A stretch of DNA of 64,000 nucleotides, taken from positions 124,001 to 188,000 of the forward strand of contig CAVRBT010000007.1 in NCBI GenBank assembly GCA_963719275.1. Reading direction: 5' to 3'. Position 1 is the first letter of the stretch; each line of letters begins with the position of its first letter. Below, piece by piece: positions 21,448 through 28,936 of this stretch. The notes below the pieces were generated by a model. The model saw only the letters and a list, made by a program, of their open reading frames with translations. It did not search any database and was not told where the DNA came from. Source of the stretch: AC-32 sp963719275. GTDB lineage: Bacteria; Actinomycetota; Thermoleophilia; Gaiellales; Gaiellaceae. A program made the translations under genes and the position numbers.

Positions 21448-22493
21448 TGGATGGGCTCTCCCGTCAGGGACAGGAATGCTCCCTCGATTCCCGACTGCTT
21501 CTCGCGGCAGGCAAGCACCTCGACGCCGGCCGCGAGCAGCGCCTGGAGAGCGTCCCCGAGAGTGACCCCTCGGCCGAGCGAGAGCACGAAGTTGTCACGA
21601 TCCGCTTTCGACCAGGAGATCGTCCCCGCGCCCGCCAGCGCGTTCTCGAGCACCGGTTGAAGCGCCTTGCCACCGAGCCGCCCCTTCCGGAGCTCGAGCA
21701 GGAAGCGATCAGGTGGCGCGAAGGACATCAGCTCCGAGACCGTGCCTTCGAAGCGAATCTCGCCCCTGTCGAGCAGCGCGATGCTGTCTGCGAAGCCCCG
21801 GAGCTCGTCGAGACGCTGGGTCGCCCAGATCACGGTCACGCCGCGGTCGTCCGCTGCGGTGCGCGCGAGGTCGCGGACTTCGCTGGCGCGCGCAGGATCG
21901 AGATCGTGGGTTCCCTCGTCGACGATCAGCATCGCAGGATCGGTCAGCAGCCCTCGGGCGATCGAGAGTCGCCTCTGCATCCCGTGCGAGTAGAAGCCCA
22001 CGCGCGTCCCGGCCGCATCGAGAAGGCCGACCATCTCGAGCACCTCTTTCGCCCGGGCGACCGCTTGACTTCGCTTGAGTCCGTACAGGCGCGCAAAGAA
22101 CAGCAGGTTCTCGAGCCCGGAGATCCGGAGGTAGAACGACCGGTCACCCGACGGAACGAGCCCGATGACCTGACGGAGCTGCCGCGGGGACTCAGCCGCG
22201 TCCATGCCCAGCACGCGCACGTTCCCGCCGCTCGGCTCGAGCAAGCCGCTGAGGATGCGCAGCAGGGTTGTCTTGCCGGCACCGTTCGGACCGACGATCG
22301 CGTGGATCTCGCCCTCGTGTGCGGTGAACGAGACGCCGTTGAGGGCGACCGTGGTCCCGAAGTTCCTGGTCAGGTCACGAACTTCGATTACCTGAGCCGG
22401 GCGGTCAGGCTCGAGCCCGCGCAGTGAACCGTCCCTGTCCGCTGCAAGGACAGGCGCGTCCTCCCGAGCTGTCAGCTGAGGTCGAGCCACCAT
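21444..22493 (-). CDS. ABC exporter ATPase of the RiPP cluster
   Basis: 349 residues. Walker A GPNGAGKTTLL, signature YSHGMQRRLSIARGLL, Walker B MLIVDEGTHDLDP, with an H-loop region following. The C-terminal 90 residues are the extra DUF4162-like extension of drug/peptide exporters. The signature begins YSHGMQ rather than LSGGQ, common in ABC-2 exporters; the Glu after Walker B Asp is kept. A perfect palindrome (22559) sits 65 nt before the start codon, so this is likely the head of a regulated operon with the permease, B1, kinase, B2 and nucleotidyltransferase. Confidence 0.92.
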   Translation of the reverse strand: MVARPQLTAREDAPVLAADRDGSLRGLEPDRPAQVIEVRDLTRNFGTTVALNGVSFTAHEGEIHAIVGPNGAGKTTLLRILSGLLEPSGGNVRVLGMDAAESPRQLRQVIGLVPSGDRSFYLRISGLENLLFFARLYGLKRSQAVARAKEVLEMVGLLDAAGTRVGFYSHGMQRRLSIARGLLTDPAMLIVDEGTHDLDPARASEVRDLARTAADDRGVTVIWATQRLDELRGFADSIALLDRGEIRFEGTVSELMSFAPPDRFLLELRKGRLGGKALQPVLENALAGAGTISWSKADRDNFVLSLGRGVTLGDALQALLAAGVEVLACREKQSGIEGAFLSLTGEPIQ

Positions 22494-22558
22494 GGTCGTG
22501 AGGCGGCATCGTTGCGCCGCCTACTTGAGAGGTAACCGGTAAGGCGGAGCGGGCACAA

Positions 22559-22574
22559 CTAGCCACGCGGCTAG
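22559..22574 (-). promoter_or_regulatory. Palindromic operator candidate (perfect) before the RiPP exporter operon
   Basis: CTAGCC-ACGC-GGCTAG on the plus strand. In gene orientation it is followed by TTGTGCCCGC. It lies between the cyclase gene stop (22587) and the exporter ATPase start (22493), with a 65-nt gap to the start codon. Confidence 0.65.
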
Positions 22575-22586
22575 GTCTGAAGTCCC

Positions 22587-24371
22587 TCACCAGTGGGAGA
22601 GAAAGGCGTGCACGCCGGCGAGTTTCTGCGCCCACAAGTAGTCGACGAGCTCGAGCTGCTCGTGCTCGAGCCGCTCGCCGAGCATCCGGTAATCGACGCC
22701 GTCGATCGGTTCCCGCGGCGCGATGAGCCAGCGGCGCAGCGTCGGGTAGTCGAATGAAGCCTCGATCGACGCATCGAAAAAGGTCTTGTCGCGCCGATCG
22801 AGGATCTCGTCCGGAACTCGGCCACGCAAGAGGCGCCTGATGAGCGTCTTGCTGCCGCGGTCGGGCAGCTTGACCTCGGCCGGGAGACTGAGAAAGAACT
22901 CCCAGAGATCGATGTCGGTCCACGGCCGCCTCGCCCGCACACCGCAAACAGCCTGACACGCCTCCTCGACCTCGAGACCAATTCCCCGGCCCGTGAACGG
23001 ACTGAGCTGAAGCGTGCGCCAGCGCCGCCACGAAGGGACTGCCGAGCACGCGGCGGCCTCGTTCGCCTTCCGCCGGTCGACCCAGTCCGGGATGCCGTCG
23101 GCGCGTCGGCGCCAGCGTGCCGCGGTTACCGACACGGGCTCGAGCACAGAAGCCGCCACGCGGGCCGTCGTCAGCGCGCGCTGCCACTTCGAGCCACTCA
23201 GCTGGCCGCGGAAGGCCCTGAACCGGCCGTGGGTCAAGAGGTGATGTGGAAGATAGCCGTCGAGATCGACGACGAACTCGGCGAGCTCGCCGCTGAGTGT
23301 CACATGCCCGCCGAGCCCTCGGACACGCCGATAGTAATCGGCGTACAAGGGCAGTGACCCTGCAGGGACGGGACCGTCTGCGAGCTCGACCCAGTCAGCG
23401 AGGCGGTCGAGCGGATTCACGTTCTGCTCGAAGGTGTGCAGCTCGAGCCCGAGCTGCACAGCCGCCAGCTCGATGTACGGGCGCTCGTCTACAGACGGGT
23501 GGTCGGGGAACACGACGGACAGCGCACGCAGCGGCCGCCCGGTGAGCTCCATGTGCCTGGGCGCGGCGAACGCGGCGACCGCTGGCGAGTCGATCCCACC
23601 GCTGAGCGAGACAATCTCGTCCCCGTGGGTCAGGCAACGGCCAATCGCCTGAGACATTAGCTCGTCGAAGCGCGGCTGCAACTCGTCTTCCGAGAGCCGA
23701 GCGCTTTCTAGCAGCGGCTCTGGGTCCCAGTAGCAGCGGTGGCGAACACCGTCGCCGTCGGCAGTGAGAATCGTTCCCTTGGGGAGCCGCTCGACTCCGC
23801 GAAGCGCCGTCGACGTGGTGTCACCACCGCTCCCGAAGAAGACTTCCGCGAGCACGTCGAGATTAGGTTCCTTCCGAATCTCGGCCCCTGCCAAGACCTG
23901 CTTCGCCTCGCTCGCGGCGAACACTCGTGCGCCCTCGTCCCGGTAGAAGAGTCCGGCAAAGCCGAGGTGGTCGCGAAAGCAGTACAGCCGCTCCTCGTCG
24001 CTCACTACCGCGGCGAAGACGCCTCGCAGGCGCGCCGGAGTTCCTTCGCCGTAGAGTTGGAACATGGCGGCCAGCACGCCAGCCGGCGTTGTGGGAGGCT
24101 CGCCCTCGCCGCGAGAGGCGAGCTCAGCCTCCAGCTCGTGGAGATTGTCGATCGTCCCCGCGAGCCCCACGGCGATGCCATCCACGACGTCGAGCCGACC
24201 GACCGGGTCGTCGTCGAAACCGACTGCCAGGACGCAACGACCGTGGATGAGACTCTTCGAGCAGCGCCCGCGATGAGGCGCGGCAGCGACCATCGACTCC
24301 ACGATCTGTGCGTCGGATTGCTCCGAGCGCTGGAAACACGCCGCAATCGAGCCCAGATCAGAGACCCTCAC
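22587..24371 (-). CDS. Asparagine-synthetase-like lasso cyclase (C protein)
   Basis: 594 residues. The ATP-pyrophosphatase motif VSLSGGIDSPAVAAFA is intact, with C-terminal ERL/KTFFDASIEASFDYPTLRRWL as in lasso cyclases. The N-terminal half resembles a class II glutamine amidotransferase, but the catalytic Cys2 is absent (it starts MRVSDLGSIAACF), as in peptide cyclases that do not need ammonia. It would adenylate an acidic side chain and close an isopeptide ring. It follows the precursor gene by 86 bp on the same strand and ends 13 bp before a palindrome. Confidence 0.85.
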   Translation of the reverse strand: MRVSDLGSIAACFQRSEQSDAQIVESMVAAAPHRGRCSKSLIHGRCVLAVGFDDDPVGRLDVVDGIAVGLAGTIDNLHELEAELASRGEGEPPTTPAGVLAAMFQLYGEGTPARLRGVFAAVVSDEERLYCFRDHLGFAGLFYRDEGARVFAASEAKQVLAGAEIRKEPNLDVLAEVFFGSGGDTTSTALRGVERLPKGTILTADGDGVRHRCYWDPEPLLESARLSEDELQPRFDELMSQAIGRCLTHGDEIVSLSGGIDSPAVAAFAAPRHMELTGRPLRALSVVFPDHPSVDERPYIELAAVQLGLELHTFEQNVNPLDRLADWVELADGPVPAGSLPLYADYYRRVRGLGGHVTLSGELAEFVVDLDGYLPHHLLTHGRFRAFRGQLSGSKWQRALTTARVAASVLEPVSVTAARWRRRADGIPDWVDRRKANEAAACSAVPSWRRWRTLQLSPFTGRGIGLEVEEACQAVCGVRARRPWTDIDLWEFFLSLPAEVKLPDRGSKTLIRRLLRGRVPDEILDRRDKTFFDASIEASFDYPTLRRWLIAPREPIDGVDYRMLGERLEHEQLELVDYLWAQKLAGVHAFLSHW

Positions 24372-24457
24372 GTCAGCCGACCCTAGTCCTTCAAAAGGAA
24401 TGACGGCACCGCCAGGCCGCGGTCATTCGACGCTCGGCTCGCTGCCGAGACGTGTCT

Positions 24458-24646
24458 TTAAGGCGATCCGACCGTGTTGGCGGAGCTCTCCTGCCACTTG
24501 TCGATGTGACAGTTCACCTTGCACCCCTTGGCGTGTCCCGGGGTGAGGAAGGTGTGCTCCGCGATCGAGCCGTAGTCGGTGATTGCCGGTGCTTCGTACT
24601 CCAAGGTTGTCGAAATTGCCTGCTCCATGCACGTACGATGGCTCAA
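24458..24646 (-). CDS. Lasso-type RiPP precursor peptide with unusual core
   Basis: 62 residues from TTG 24646, which overlaps the upstream stop (TTGA), or 56 from ATG 24628. The leader YEAPAITDYGSIAEHT fits the lasso leader pattern Y-x2-P-x-L/I-x3-G-x5-T exactly. If the core begins two residues after that Thr (LTPGHAKGCKV...), positions 7-9 are Lys-Gly-Cys, with no acid for the usual ring. Starting at the later Gly (GCKVNCHID) would put Asp at position 9. Two Cys, one His and a Ser/Thr-rich tail (ESSANTVGSP) follow. It sits directly upstream of the cyclase gene. Confidence 0.8.
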   Translation of the reverse strand: MSHRTCMEQAISTTLEYEAPAITDYGSIAEHTFLTPGHAKGCKVNCHIDKWQESSANTVGSP

Positions 24647-25010
24647 GACGTGCCGTTTGGCAACTCACCGTTCGGACAGGGAAACACAGGATGCTCGGGT
24701 GCGCCCCAGCTCTCCTTGAACGAACGCAGGCCCTCGTCCTCGAGGTCGCTGCGTCCGAAGTCGAGCACCTGCGCCCCTGCTGAGCAGCCCAGGAGGATGC
24801 ACTCCCAGAACAAGAGGTTGTTCGGCCGCAGCGGCCACTGCCGGCGGTCGGACGCGCCGTACTTGTAGACGACTCGGCCGTTCCATTCGAGGAAGACGGC
24901 TCGAGGCGCCGCCTCGCCTCAGCGTTGGAGAGCACGAAATTGCGCCAAGCCTGGCTGTCGGCCTCCAGGAGCTCGCACGTCGTCGCGCGTGCCGCCTCAG
25001 ACACCGTCAT
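24643..25010 (-). pseudogene. GNAT/FemAB-like acyltransferase, internally deleted
   Basis: The N-terminus (MTVSEAARATTCELLEADSQ) has a good ATG and AGGAGG. After about 34 residues the frame jumps to the family's C-terminal part in another frame (AVFLEWNGRVVYKYGASDRR, LDFGRSDLEDEGLRSFKESW). About 200 middle residues of a normal BioF2/FemAB-like protein are missing. The stop at 24643 overlaps the precursor's TTG start. A second damaged paralogue lies at 44753-45400. Confidence 0.65.
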
Positions 25011-25200
25011 TCGTGAGGAGCCTCCTAACGAGAGTGCGGACGAGCATCGGGAGCTCGACGAGCCCAGGCCGAACGTCGTCGCGCGCGACGCGCCTGGCGA
25101 ACGTCCGTGTTAGGTGCTCGAGCTCGATTGCCAGCGGCTACCAAAGACCGCGTTCCGCGCGTTCCAGCTCGCCGAATTCGATGTCGGCTGCTGTCGTCAT
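24997..25200 (-). pseudogene. 68-codon frame with an in-frame amber stop
   Basis: ATG 25200 opens MTTAADIEFGELERAERGLW, then TAG at 25140-25138, and the same frame continues PLAIELEHLTRTFARRVARD to a TGA at 24997, overlapping the start of the GNAT-like gene. The clean frame on both sides of the TAG suggests a nonsense mutation or sequencing substitution. The family is not recognised. The palindrome at 25263 lies 62 nt upstream of the ATG, so this would be the first gene of the precursor operon. Confidence 0.45.
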
Positions 25201-25262
25201 GGCTCCGGCGCGGCCTCCCCCGCGCTTCGCCTAATCATCCGGTCGTTCCGGCGGTGCGACAA

Positions 25263-25278
25263 CTCGCCACCCGGCTAG
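25263..25278 (-). promoter_or_regulatory. Palindromic operator candidate (one mismatch) before the RiPP precursor operon
   Basis: CTCGCC-ACCC-GGCTAG on the plus strand, one base off the perfect form. The context ACAACTnGCCACnCGGCTAGGT is shared with the site at 22559. It is 62 nt from the ATG at 25200. Confidence 0.55.
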
Positions 25279-25299
25279 GTTGGTCGCGTTGGAGCGCCT

Positions 25300-26391
25300 T
25301 CAGGACGCGAGCGACGGGAGCACGTCGTCGACCGCGACGCGGCTGCCGTCGGCGTCGAGCGACGCGTCGACCGCCTCGATGATCCGGACGACCTGGAGGC
25401 CGATCTCGGCGCTCGAGCGGGGCGCCACCGCGGTGCGGATCGCCTCGCAGAAGTCGCTCATCTCGAGATAGAGCGGCTCGGCCGCCGCGATCTGGGGCGA
25501 GAGGATGTCGCCGGTGCGGTAGGTCATCCGGTACTCGCCGAAGGTCTCCGGGTTCGGCAGGTCGACGCCGCTGTCGAAGACGCGCACCGGCTCGGTGCTC
25601 GTGTCGTCGTAGACGACCATCTTCTGCGAGCCGACGACGGTCGTCCGCCGCAGCTTGCTCGGCGCGAGCCACGAGAGCTCGACGTGGGCGATCGCGGCGG
25701 AGGGGAACTCGAGGTTGATGAAGGTCACGTCCGGGATCGACGGAATCACGCAGCCGCGGCTGAGCGCGGTCACATGCGAGGGCGTCTCGCCGAGCCAGTA
25801 ACGGAGGATCGAGAAGTCGTGCGGCCCGAGGTCCCAGGCGACGCTCACGTCCGCCTGGTGGAGGCCGAGGTTCACGCGGCTCGTGGAGATGAAGTAGATG
25901 TCGCCCAGCTCGCCGCTCAAGATCAGGCGGCGAATCGCGTCGACGGGCGGGCTGTAGAGGAACGTGTGCCCCGGCATGAGTACGAGGTCGCGCGCAAGCG
26001 CGAGGTCGATCAGCTCGCGCGCCTCGGCCGAGGAGCCGGCGAGCGGCTTCTCGACGAAGACGTGCTTGCCGGCCTTGAGCGCGCGCGCGGCGAGTTCGAA
26101 GTGCGTCGAGACGGGCGTCGCGATCGCGACCGCGTCGACCGTGGGGTCGTTCAGCACCGCGTCGTACGAGCGCGTCACCCGGCTGGCGGGGTAGCGCCGC
26201 CGGATCGCCTCGAGCGGCTCGGCGCGGCCGTCACAGACGTAGGCGATTTCGGCCTCCGGCAGCTCGTGCAGGTTGCGGACGAGGTTCGGGCCCCAGTAGC
26301 CGAGCCCGACCACGGCAATCCGTACCGGCACTGTGAGCGGTAGCGGCGAGGGCTGCCCGTTCCGGGCAGGCGGCTTCGGAAACGCGCTCAC
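25300..26391 (-). CDS. Gfo/Idh/MocA-family sugar oxidoreductase
   Basis: 363 residues. N-terminal Rossmann fold IAVVGLGYWGPNLVRNL, then EKPLAGSSAEA (the EKP motif) and the C-terminal domain with GPHDFSILRYWLGE. NAD(P)-dependent oxidation or reduction of a sugar or nucleotide sugar, probably for glycan precursors given its neighbours. The GTG start overlaps the stop of the sugar-phosphate transferase by 4 bp (GTGA). Confidence 0.88.
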   Translation of the reverse strand: MSAFPKPPARNGQPSPLPLTVPVRIAVVGLGYWGPNLVRNLHELPEAEIAYVCDGRAEPLEAIRRRYPASRVTRSYDAVLNDPTVDAVAIATPVSTHFELAARALKAGKHVFVEKPLAGSSAEARELIDLALARDLVLMPGHTFLYSPPVDAIRRLILSGELGDIYFISTSRVNLGLHQADVSVAWDLGPHDFSILRYWLGETPSHVTALSRGCVIPSIPDVTFINLEFPSAAIAHVELSWLAPSKLRRTTVVGSQKMVVYDDTSTEPVRVFDSGVDLPNPETFGEYRMTYRTGDILSPQIAAAEPLYLEMSDFCEAIRTAVAPRSSAEIGLQVVRIIEAVDASLDADGSRVAVDDVLPSLAS

Positions 26392-27953
26392 GCCGTCGCC
26401 CTCCTCGCGAAGACCTCGAACGGCGTGCGGCAGAGCAGGCGCAGGTCGAGCCCGAGCGTCCACCCATGCGCGTAGGCGACGTCCATGTCGAGCGCCTCGC
26501 GGAAGGTCGCGTGCGCCCGCGCCGTCACCTGCCAGAGCCCGGTGATCCCCGCCGGGACGAGGAAGCGGTCGAAGTGATGCGGCAGGAAGTGCTCGGTCTC
26601 GTAGGCGATGCACGGACGCGGGCCGACGAGCGACATGTCGCCGCGCAGCACGTTGATGAGCTGCGGCAGCTCGTCGAGGCTCGTCTTCCGCAGCCAGTGA
26701 CCGAAGGGAGTGATGGCGTCGCCGCCGAGCTTGTAGACCCCGTTCACGGTCGGCGCGGTCCGCGGGTCCATCGTCCGACGGATGTAGTCCCGGTGCGCAG
26801 CGTCGTCGACGTCGGTCCGCATTGTCCGGAACTTGAGCGCCGTGAACTCGCGCTGGTAGAGGCCGAGCCGCGTCTGCCGGAAGAACACCGGCCCCGGCGA
26901 GTCGCGCTTCACGCGCCAGGCGATGTAGGCGAACAGCGGCGCGGTCAACAGGAGCAGGACGGAGGCGCCGACGATGTCGATCGTGCGCTTGATCGCCAGT
27001 GACGACGGCGAGAGCCGCCTCGGAGGCAGCTCGACGAGCGGCAGGCCCTCGACGGTGTCGACCTGGACGCGCGGGCTTACGAGCTCGAACAGGCGCGGGA
27101 CGATGTCGATCTGTACCTCGACCTCCTCGAGCGAGCGCACGAGCGCCAGCGTCTCCTCCGGTGAGTCGCTCGAGAACGCGATCACGATCCGCTCGACGTC
27201 CAGCAGCCGGACGAGCTCCGGCAGGCGCTCGGACGGGCCGAGCAGCGCGACCTGGTCGAGCCCGTCCTGCCTCGGCCGGGGCTGCGAGTCGACGAAGCCG
27301 ACGAGGTTGATCCCGTACTCCGGATGCCTGAGGAACTTGCGCGCAACCTGCTGGCCGACGTCACCGGCGCCGACGATGATCGTGTTCTGAAGGTACGAGA
27401 GGCTGTGGCGGCAGATCCTCCGGGCGCACGCTCGCGCGAGCGTCACGACGCCGATCGCGGCGGCCCAGAAGGCGATCAGCTTCGAGAGGTCCGGGTGCGC
27501 GACGCCGAGCACCCAGGTGCCGGCGAACAAGAGCCAGACGCCGACCGTGACGAGGTGGAAGACGCCCGAGAAGTCGTCGGTCGTCGGATGGTGTGTCCGC
27601 TCCTCGTCCTGGTCGTAGAGCCGGTAGAGCTTCGCGATCACGATCCACCCGGGCAACGTCGCGAGCAGGAGCAGTGACTCCTGGAGGCTCGTCGCGCGGT
27701 TCGACGCGCCCCCGCCGGCGCCGAACACGAGCTCCACGGCGGCAAAGGCGAGGACGAGCCCCACGACGTCGGCGAGCACGAGGAGCCGCCTGACGAGCCA
27801 GCCGCGACGGTGCGGATTCGACGTGCGCCGCCGCTCGAGGATCTGCAGCGTGCGGCGGTCGGCGATCCCGGCGAGGTCGCCGAAGATCGCCGCGGACGCG
27901 ACGCCGGACCGCTCGTAGAGCGGCAGCGTCGCCTCTCTTCCGATTTCCGCCAT
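26388..27953 (-). CDS. Polyprenyl-phosphate sugar-1-phosphate transferase (WcaJ-like)
   Basis: 521 residues. Four to five N-terminal membrane helices, a central NAD-fold domain (NTIIVGAGDVGQQVARKFL), another helix and a C-terminal bacterial sugar transferase domain (KRTIDIVGASVLLLLTAPLF, KFRTMRTD, LRKTSLDELPQLINVLRGDM, GPRPCIAYE). It starts repeat-unit synthesis by moving a sugar phosphate onto undecaprenyl phosphate. Coupled to the oxidoreductase downstream. Confidence 0.92.
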   Translation of the reverse strand: MAEIGREATLPLYERSGVASAAIFGDLAGIADRRTLQILERRRTSNPHRRGWLVRRLLVLADVVGLVLAFAAVELVFGAGGGASNRATSLQESLLLLATLPGWIVIAKLYRLYDQDEERTHHPTTDDFSGVFHLVTVGVWLLFAGTWVLGVAHPDLSKLIAFWAAAIGVVTLARACARRICRHSLSYLQNTIIVGAGDVGQQVARKFLRHPEYGINLVGFVDSQPRPRQDGLDQVALLGPSERLPELVRLLDVERIVIAFSSDSPEETLALVRSLEEVEVQIDIVPRLFELVSPRVQVDTVEGLPLVELPPRRLSPSSLAIKRTIDIVGASVLLLLTAPLFAYIAWRVKRDSPGPVFFRQTRLGLYQREFTALKFRTMRTDVDDAAHRDYIRRTMDPRTAPTVNGVYKLGGDAITPFGHWLRKTSLDELPQLINVLRGDMSLVGPRPCIAYETEHFLPHHFDRFLVPAGITGLWQVTARAHATFREALDMDVAYAHGWTLGLDLRLLCRTPFEVFARRATA

Positions 27954-28099
27954 TTCCCTGCGTGCCTCCAGCCCCTCGAGTGAATCGCCGCCGTCAAGGC
28001 CAGGCTATGAGCGTCGAGACTCGATTTGAAGGCCAGAGGGGCAAGACCGTCCGCGCGGGCGGGAACTAGCCGATTGCAGGGCTTGCAGCCCGGTCGGGG

Positions 28100-28810
28100 G
28101 TGCCCGATAGGCCAGTTGGCACGGGCGTGGCGACGTGTGACAGTGCCCGTGTGAGGGTCGATGCGGCACGACCCGGTCCGCGCGTGCGCGCGAGCCGCGA
28201 GCTCGCGCTCTGGCTGGCGCCGGCGGTCGCCGTCGCGCTAGCCCAGATCGCTGCCCAGCTCGTCGACTTCCAGCTCTACGACCTCCACCTCCGCGCGCTG
28301 AACGCCAACTCGGACGCGAGCGTGGTCGCGTGGCTGACCCCTGCAGGAATGGCCCTCGCGCTCGCGGGGGTTATCGCGTGCCTCCAGCGCCGCGGCAGGG
28401 CTCACGCGCGCGGCGCTGCCGTCGCAGCGCTCCTCGTCGGACTGCTCGTGGTCGCGAGCGCACGCCGCGGGGCGTTCGGCGGCTCGCTCTCGCTCCACCG
28501 CTCGACACTGATGCTCGCGCCGGCCCTCGCCGTACTGCTCGCGCTCCTGCTCCGGGAGGCGCGCGAGGTCGAGGCGACCCCGCGCCGCCTGCTCCGGATC
28601 GGCTGCGCGCTGCTCGTCGGCTCGTACCTCCTCCACGTCGTGGGCGGCGCTCTCGCCGACGCCGTCGGCGGCGAGCACTCGTGGACGTATCAGGTCGGAG
28701 CGGCGCTGAAGGAAGGCACCGAGGTCGCGGGTTGGCTGATCGTCGGCCTCGGCTGCTGCCGAGCGGCTGCGGGCGGCCGTGCTCCCGGGCGGGCAGCACT
28801 CGCCGACTGA
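28100..28810 (+). CDS. Polytopic membrane protein of unknown function
   Basis: 236 residues, with about five membrane helices (near residues 34-52, 75-92, 102-120, 132-150, 163-185) and a last one at about 208-222. Divergent from the sugar transferase. No family recognised. Several GTG codons near the N-terminus make the start uncertain; the first 30 residues are unusually Arg-rich. Confidence 0.6.
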   Translation: MPDRPVGTGVATCDSARVRVDAARPGPRVRASRELALWLAPAVAVALAQIAAQLVDFQLYDLHLRALNANSDASVVAWLTPAGMALALAGVIACLQRRGRAHARGAAVAALLVGLLVVASARRGAFGGSLSLHRSTLMLAPALAVLLALLLREAREVEATPRRLLRIGCALLVGSYLLHVVGGALADAVGGEHSWTYQVGAALKEGTEVAGWLIVGLGCCRAAAGGRAPGRAALAD

Positions 28811-28936
28811 CGGCGACGGCGTCGACGTCTCGACCGTAGCCCGCCGACAACGCGACACCATCCTCCACACAGCGAGGTCGACGTACTCGCGCGAGGGATA
28901 CGCTCACGCGCGTCGGCTGCCGATTCGTATGGCGTC

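Noticed and set aside
28060..28080. CTAGCC half-site before the sugar transferase
   Set aside because: A single half-site; the second half is not recognisable.
28040..28099. Possible GEMM-type cyclic di-GMP riboswitch
   Set aside because: GGGGCAAGACC and a hairpin are present but the GCAAAGCC core and the conserved second stem are missing.
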